In this document: positions 60,416 through 64,000 of the stretch, piece by piece
Layout: each line of letters begins with the position of its first letter
Numbering within the stretch: the stretch's first letter is position 1
Source of the DNA: Lentisphaeria bacterium
GTDB taxonomy: Bacteria; Verrucomicrobiota; Lentisphaeria; Oligosphaerales; Oligosphaeraceae
Length of the DNA: 64,000 bases
Direction: 5' to 3'
Assembly: GCA_016288215.1 (NCBI GenBank)
Contig: JAEEYQ010000033.1
Coordinates: 50,235-114,234, forward strand
The notes under the pieces: model-generated
Told to the model about the DNA's origin: nothing
The model's input: only the letters and a program-made list of their open reading frames with translations
The model's database searches: none
Translations under genes and position numbers: made by a program

Positions 60416-61495
60416 TCAACGCTTTACGCGTGCATTGCCTTTCCAGATGCTCCACACCTGCTCTTCATCGGCAGGCTGCGCATAGTCCGTCAGATGGGTC
60501 GTGGCCAACGCCCCCGTGGCCCAGCCGAACTGAATCCACTTCTCCGGCTCCCAGCCCCGCAGAATCGCATAGAGGAAACCGCCGACGAAGCCGTCGCCGC
60601 CACCGATGCGGTCCAGAACCGTAATCTCCCGCGGTTCAACGACTTGCCATGCACCATCCACGTTGGCGATGGCGCCCCAGCGGTGGGTGTTGGCGCTGAC
60701 CACTTCTCGCAGCGTGGTGGCGAAGGCGGTGGCGTTGGGATAGGCGGCCTTCACGCGCATGACCATCTCCTTGAAATTGTCGATTTTGGCTGCGATGTCC
60801 TTTCCTCCGGCCTCCGGCCCCTTGATTTTGAGGCAGAGCTGGAAATCCTCCTCATTGCCGATGAGAATGTCCGCGATGGAGGCGATCTCGCCGAAGATGT
60901 CCGTCAGCTCCTGTTCGCGGTCCTTCCAGAAGGAAGCGCGGTAATTGAGGTCGAAGGAGATTTTCGTGCCGTGCTTTTTGGCGGCGCGGGCCAGTTCGAG
61001 ACAGAAGCGGCTGGTCTTGGGGGACAGGGCGCCAATCAGGCCGGAGACATGCACGATCTGCACGCCTTCGTCGCCGAAGATGCGGTCGAGGTCGAAGTAT
61101 TTGGCCTCCAGCTCGCGGCCGACTTCCCCTGCGCGGTCGTTGAAGACGCGGGGGCCGCGGCAGCCGAAGCCGCTGTCCGCCAGATTGAACTGATGGCGGT
61201 AGCCCCAAGGGCCGCCCTGATCGAATTCGGGGCCTTCGTAGGCGAAATGGCGGCTGGCCAGGTTGTCCTTGATCATGCGCGCGATGGGGCTGTCCTTCAC
61301 AAACGCCGTCAACACCTTGACGGGAAGCCCCAAATAGGACACGATGCTGGCGACGTTTGTCTCCGCGCTGGTCACCTGCATCTGGAACATGTCGCTGCAG
61401 TGGAAGGGCTGCCGCACGGTGGGCGTCAAACGGATGCCCATGCTCGTGGGCACCAAAAGGGAATAGGCTGCGTTCTGCTTGAGTTCAAGTGTCAT
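60416..61495 (-). CDS. PfkB-family sugar kinase (KDG-kinase-like)
   Basis: 359 aa from MTLELKQNAAYSLLVP at 61495, with AAAGGAGAGAG upstream. The ribokinase fold is shown by VASIVSYLGLPVKVLTAFVKDSPIARMI in the N-terminal half, SFDLNYRASFW mid-protein and the catalytic-Asp signature DRIGGGDGFVGGFLYA (about 275-290). The pattern resembles 2-keto-3-deoxygluconate kinases, which would fit catabolism of uronic or sialic-type acids. It heads an operon with the YejE-like permease and ABC ATPase. Confidence 0.9.
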   Translation of the reverse strand: MTLELKQNAAYSLLVPTSMGIRLTPTVRQPFHCSDMFQMQVTSAETNVASIVSYLGLPVKVLTAFVKDSPIARMIKDNLASRHFAYEGPEFDQGGPWGYRHQFNLADSGFGCRGPRVFNDRAGEVGRELEAKYFDLDRIFGDEGVQIVHVSGLIGALSPKTSRFCLELARAAKKHGTKISFDLNYRASFWKDREQELTDIFGEIASIADILIGNEEDFQLCLKIKGPEAGGKDIAAKIDNFKEMVMRVKAAYPNATAFATTLREVVSANTHRWGAIANVDGAWQVVEPREITVLDRIGGGDGFVGGFLYAILRGWEPEKWIQFGWATGALATTHLTDYAQPADEEQVWSIWKGNARVKR

Positions 61496-61575
61496 GGCTC
61501 TCTCCTTTATATTAATGATAGGATATAATAATGTACTACCGCATGGGAAAATTGCCCATTCCCATGAACAATTTT

Positions 61576-61645
61576 GGTAACTATTCAGAATCCCGTTGGA
61601 CAATGGAAGCCGTTGCGGTGACTGTAATTCAGCCCCAAGGGGCTA
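61576..61645 (+). repeat. Solo terminal repeat of family B
   Basis: TAACTATTCAGAA, then TGACTGTAATTC and GCCCCAAGGGGC. It matches the reverse complement of the right end of the MITE-like element at 23400-23468 in order and approximate spacing. It lies between the PfkB gene and the orphan RHS fragment. Confidence 0.6.
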
Positions 61646-61680
61646 TGAAGTCATGGAATGATGCCTGCGACTCTTCATGC

Positions 61681-62085
61681 TCACGTCTTGTATGTTTCAA
61701 TCATGCGGTTCTCGACGTTCCACCTCTGCGTCCAGCCGCTGGTCCCGTCCACGGGGCGGTAGGTCATGCTGCCGTCCAGGTCGTAGGAGAAGGAGAAGTT
61801 GACATTGTTCTCCGTGGCGGTGGTGTACTGGTTGAGGCTGTTGGAGGTGTAGGTCCACGGGACGCCCGCCTCGCTGGCTGCGACGCGATTGCCGATGAGG
61901 TCGTAGGTGTATGAGTAAGAGTATGTTGCATCGACATTGGACTGTGCACCAACCAGCTCGCTGCGGTCGTTGTAGGTGTAGCTGATGGTGTCCGATGTCG
62001 TGTATGCGCTGCCGGAGCGGGACATGGACGTGCGCCGCAAAACACAGTCAGTTTTTCTACATATATGACCTCTTTGTTCTTGCAT
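61681..62085 (-). pseudogene. Orphan RHS-repeat fragment
   Basis: A 134-codon frame. Residues 20-134 are RHS/YD-type repeats (ISYTYNDRSELVG, YSYTYDLIGNRVAAS, FSFSYDLDGSMTYRP) ending SGWTQRWNVENRMIETYKT. The first 20 residues are unrelated and no signal peptide is present. Its last segment matches the start of the RHS region in the gene at 62588-63868 (SGWTQVWNGENRMVETFKG). Thus the fragment holds sequence that would precede that gene's RHS core in a full-length protein. Truncated at both ends and probably non-functional, though it could serve as recombination donor. Confidence 0.7.
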
Positions 62086-62099
62086 CTAAATACCTGCAT

Positions 62100-62603
62100 T
62101 CAATAATAATGTTTTTTCATAATTACTGAATATAAACATCTATATAATATAAGAAAAAAATGCACAAAAATAAACATTGAAATATGAATAATTACAATAT
62201 GAATAATAACGTTTTCTAAATAATCACTAATTGATATAGATAATAATTCATCATCATTTATTAGGTTTACACACGATTTATAAATGATTTTAGCAAAACA
62301 TAGTGTTCCGACAAGGCTATAAGGAAGCATAATTCCAAATTTATATTTATTTGATTTTATTCTGTTTTTATAAATTGAAAGAATTAGCATTGAAATATAC
62401 AGAATTAATACGATAAAAGAGAACAAAAAATCTTTGAGATATACAAGCTGCATTTCAAAAGGATGTCTAAGAGATGGATGAACTACAGATGCACGATATA
62501 TTGCATATCCCAAGATAGTAAAAACGGAAAAAAGAAGTGAACCAATGAATCCAATAATGGCAAATATATAGTCTTTATAGGTCATCTTTATGGAAGTGGA
62601 CAT
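62100..62603 (-). CDS. Small membrane protein, putative immunity to the RHS toxin
   Basis: 167 aa from the ATG at 62603, which overlaps the end of the RHS gene; an ATG at 62585 is an alternative. Four hydrophobic segments are visible (IFAIIGFIGSLLFSVFTILG, DFLFSFIVLILYISMLILSI, FGIMLPYSLVGTLCFAKIIY and the C-terminal IHIVIIHISMFIFVHFFLIL). It is very A+T-rich. Its position directly after, and overlapping, a polymorphic-toxin-like C-terminus is the usual place for an immunity gene. No family is recognised, and a membrane location would imply protection against a membrane- or periplasm-acting toxin, or sequestration. Confidence 0.65.
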   Translation of the reverse strand: MSTSIKMTYKDYIFAIIGFIGSLLFSVFTILGYAIYRASVVHPSLRHPFEMQLVYLKDFLFSFIVLILYISMLILSIYKNRIKSNKYKFGIMLPYSLVGTLCFAKIIYKSCVNLINDDELLSISISDYLENVIIHIVIIHISMFIFVHFFLILYRCLYSVIMKKHYY

Positions 62604-63868
62604 TTTGAGCACTCTGTATAATCAGTTCCTGTATTGTTTGCACGTGCAAAGGCTTCGTGTCCTTCTATGATTCGACACACGGAATCTTTTGTAAAAAGAT
62701 ATATATCAGATGCAAATAGAGCAAATCCCAATTCGTATCCAGCCTGGTCATAAGAATAGTCTTCATGACCGGAGCTCATATACTGATATCCATGTCCACC
62801 TAAATGTGCAGTATATTTTGTAAAATCAAATAACTTCATCCAGAAGCCATACAAAATGTTGCCAATGAAATGATCATGAACACATACATTGCAGATTTCG
62901 TATGTACGTTTGCACTTTTCTCCAGAAGGGCAGGATATTCCCAATTTATTATCATATTTCTTAATTACCGGACGATCCAATTCTGAGCCTATGTCAAGCA
63001 TGGCAAGCCAGCGAAAACGTAATCTATAATTAAAATATCTAAATAAATTATCAGTATATCCACCATAATCATGAGCCCATTTCATAAGGGCATTGTTGAG
63101 TGCATCAGCTAGCACTTGAGTGTAGTCTGGACCGCAAAAAAGACATTCTTCACTCTTTTCACCAAGAGAGTCATAAAGATTAATGCAATTGTTGTGAATC
63201 ATCCTATATAGCTGTTCATCACCCACTTCCCCTATCGGATCTCTTGACAGCCAGCGACCGAGCGAGGGACCATAGTGCCGATAGTTATAGTAAACCAACG
63301 CGGTCTCCGTATCGTGGCGTTCAGATGAGAATTGCAAAGGATTGGTGGATACACCCGTATGAACACAGTTTCCAAACGGATCATACGCATAGGTATCCGT
63401 GACCTGTCCGTTCGCACCTGCCATGGCGACGACGTTCTTGTTGGCGTCGTGGAGGAAACAGGATGTGCCGCTGGCGTCCGTCGTGGCGAGGATGACGTCC
63501 AGGCCGGCGTCGAAGGGCTGCCAGATGTGGCGCATGGTCACGGTGCTGGCGGCCAGCGCGTCGAGCTCCTCCACGCACTTGAAGCCGTCGTAGACGTACA
63601 AGGTCCTGGAGGTCAGGGTGTTGTTGGAATAGACGCACTTCTCCACTCTTCTCCCCATGTAGTCGTATTTGAAGGTGAGGAGGTCGCTGCCCTTGAATGT
63701 CTCGACCATGCGGTTCTCGCCGTTCCAGACCTGCGTCCAGCCGCTGGTCGCAAGTTGATAGAGGAAGAGCAGAATCGCCACCAGAATCCACGGCAGACGG
63801 CTTACGTGCCCTCTGTCGATGGGGCGCATGCTGTCATTCTTGTCGCTTATGGCGGTGGCGCTGAACAT
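62588..63868 (-). CDS. Short RHS-core protein with C-terminal toxin-like domain
   Basis: 426 aa from the ATG at 63868 (AAAGGAG upstream). Residues 1-40 include one membrane segment (LPWILVAILLFLYQ). Residues 42-240 are RHS core, with YDYMGRRVEK, YDPFGNCVHTGVSTNPLQFSSERHD, YYNYRHYGPSLGRWLSRDPIGE and NLYDSLGE at the usual core/toxin boundary. Residues 240-426 are A+T-rich and unrelated to RHS. Their pattern, DHFIGNILYGFWMKLFDF followed by GYQYMSSGHEDYSYDQAGYELGF, recalls from memory polymorphic toxin type 44. RHS proteins are normally over 1,000 residues, so this is a truncated or tip-only form. It is coupled to the membrane protein downstream. Confidence 0.85.
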   Translation of the reverse strand: MFSATAISDKNDSMRPIDRGHVSRLPWILVAILLFLYQLATSGWTQVWNGENRMVETFKGSDLLTFKYDYMGRRVEKCVYSNNTLTSRTLYVYDGFKCVEELDALAASTVTMRHIWQPFDAGLDVILATTDASGTSCFLHDANKNVVAMAGANGQVTDTYAYDPFGNCVHTGVSTNPLQFSSERHDTETALVYYNYRHYGPSLGRWLSRDPIGEVGDEQLYRMIHNNCINLYDSLGEKSEECLFCGPDYTQVLADALNNALMKWAHDYGGYTDNLFRYFNYRLRFRWLAMLDIGSELDRPVIKKYDNKLGISCPSGEKCKRTYEICNVCVHDHFIGNILYGFWMKLFDFTKYTAHLGGHGYQYMSSGHEDYSYDQAGYELGFALFASDIYLFTKDSVCRIIEGHEAFARANNTGTDYTECSKCPLP

Positions 63869-63918
63869 CAAAGGCTCCTTTGGGGAAGCTTACCGTGTTG
63901 TGCAAAGGACGATGACAT

Positions 63919-63947
63919 ATATTACAGCAAGTTCCGACGTTTGTCAA
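63919..63947 (-). promoter_or_regulatory. Sigma-70-type promoter of the RHS toxin gene
   Basis: On the minus strand TTGACA (63947-63942) and TAATAT (63924-63919) are separated by exactly 17 bp, a near-consensus vegetative promoter. Transcription would start about 40-45 bp before the ATG at 63868, leaving a normal leader with the AAAGGAG site. Confidence 0.6.
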
Positions 63948-64000
63948 ATGAATCTGCAAATCCCTGTTCAGACGAAATACCCTTTCAAATCACTTCAGGA

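Overview
The window comes from a chromosome of about 58-60% G+C. It probably belongs to a gut or rumen member of the PVC superphylum (Lentisphaerota or Kiritimatiellota). That placement is an inference from gene content: many exported glycan-degrading enzymes (GH2, GH20, a GH123-like DUF4091 protein, Asp-box sialidase-fold proteins, propeller proteins), ordinary Gram-negative housekeeping genes, and intergenic spacers dense in repeats. No rRNA, tRNA, CRISPR array or complete insertion sequence was recognised.

Layout. 0.5-3 kb: a secreted GH123-like enzyme. 3-19 kb: mostly housekeeping genes on the minus strand: yicC, a lexA-ruvA-ruvB SOS operon, murF, a TPR protein, a 29-codon bS22-like ribosomal mini-gene, an internally duplicated secreted protein, a cell-wall amidase, the tig-clpP-clpX operon and a GT4 glycosyltransferase. 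uvrB follows on the plus strand. 21-45 kb: a glycan-foraging region with three tandem sialidase-fold paralogues, an aldo/keto reductase, an SDR and a GntR/LacI-type regulator, then two related propeller proteins flanking a GH20 enzyme, an AAA-ATPase/PD-(D/E)XK protein, an SGNH lipoprotein, an (alpha/alpha)-barrel-like lipoprotein and a LacZ-type GH2. 45-51 kb: asnB, a repeat-domain protein, a ROK-like kinase and a nucleotidyltransferase in one likely operon. 51.5-61.5 kb: a DUF2235 lipase-like protein coupled to a small lipoprotein, a Gfo/Idh/MocA oxidoreductase, a GH2 and CocE-like hydrolase pair, and a PfkB kinase - YejE-like permease - ABC ATPase operon. 61.7-64 kb: a short RHS-core protein with an A+T-rich C-terminal toxin-like domain, an overlapping small membrane protein that looks like its immunity partner, and an orphan RHS fragment.

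How the genes work together. The exported hydrolases point to stepwise removal of sialic-acid-like, galactose and N-acetylhexosamine residues from host or plant glycans. Cytoplasmic oxidoreductases and sugar kinases would take up the products. The lexA/ruvAB/uvrB and tig/clpPX blocks are conventional.

The most unusual content is (1) the RHS-CT/immunity locus with its rearranged RHS pieces and (2) the repeat landscape. At least four families of dispersed 100-330 bp palindromic elements occur, together with short tandem repeats of period 7 and 9. Some period-7 arrays form the 3' ends of real coding sequences. All homology statements rest on motif recognition by eye; no search was run.
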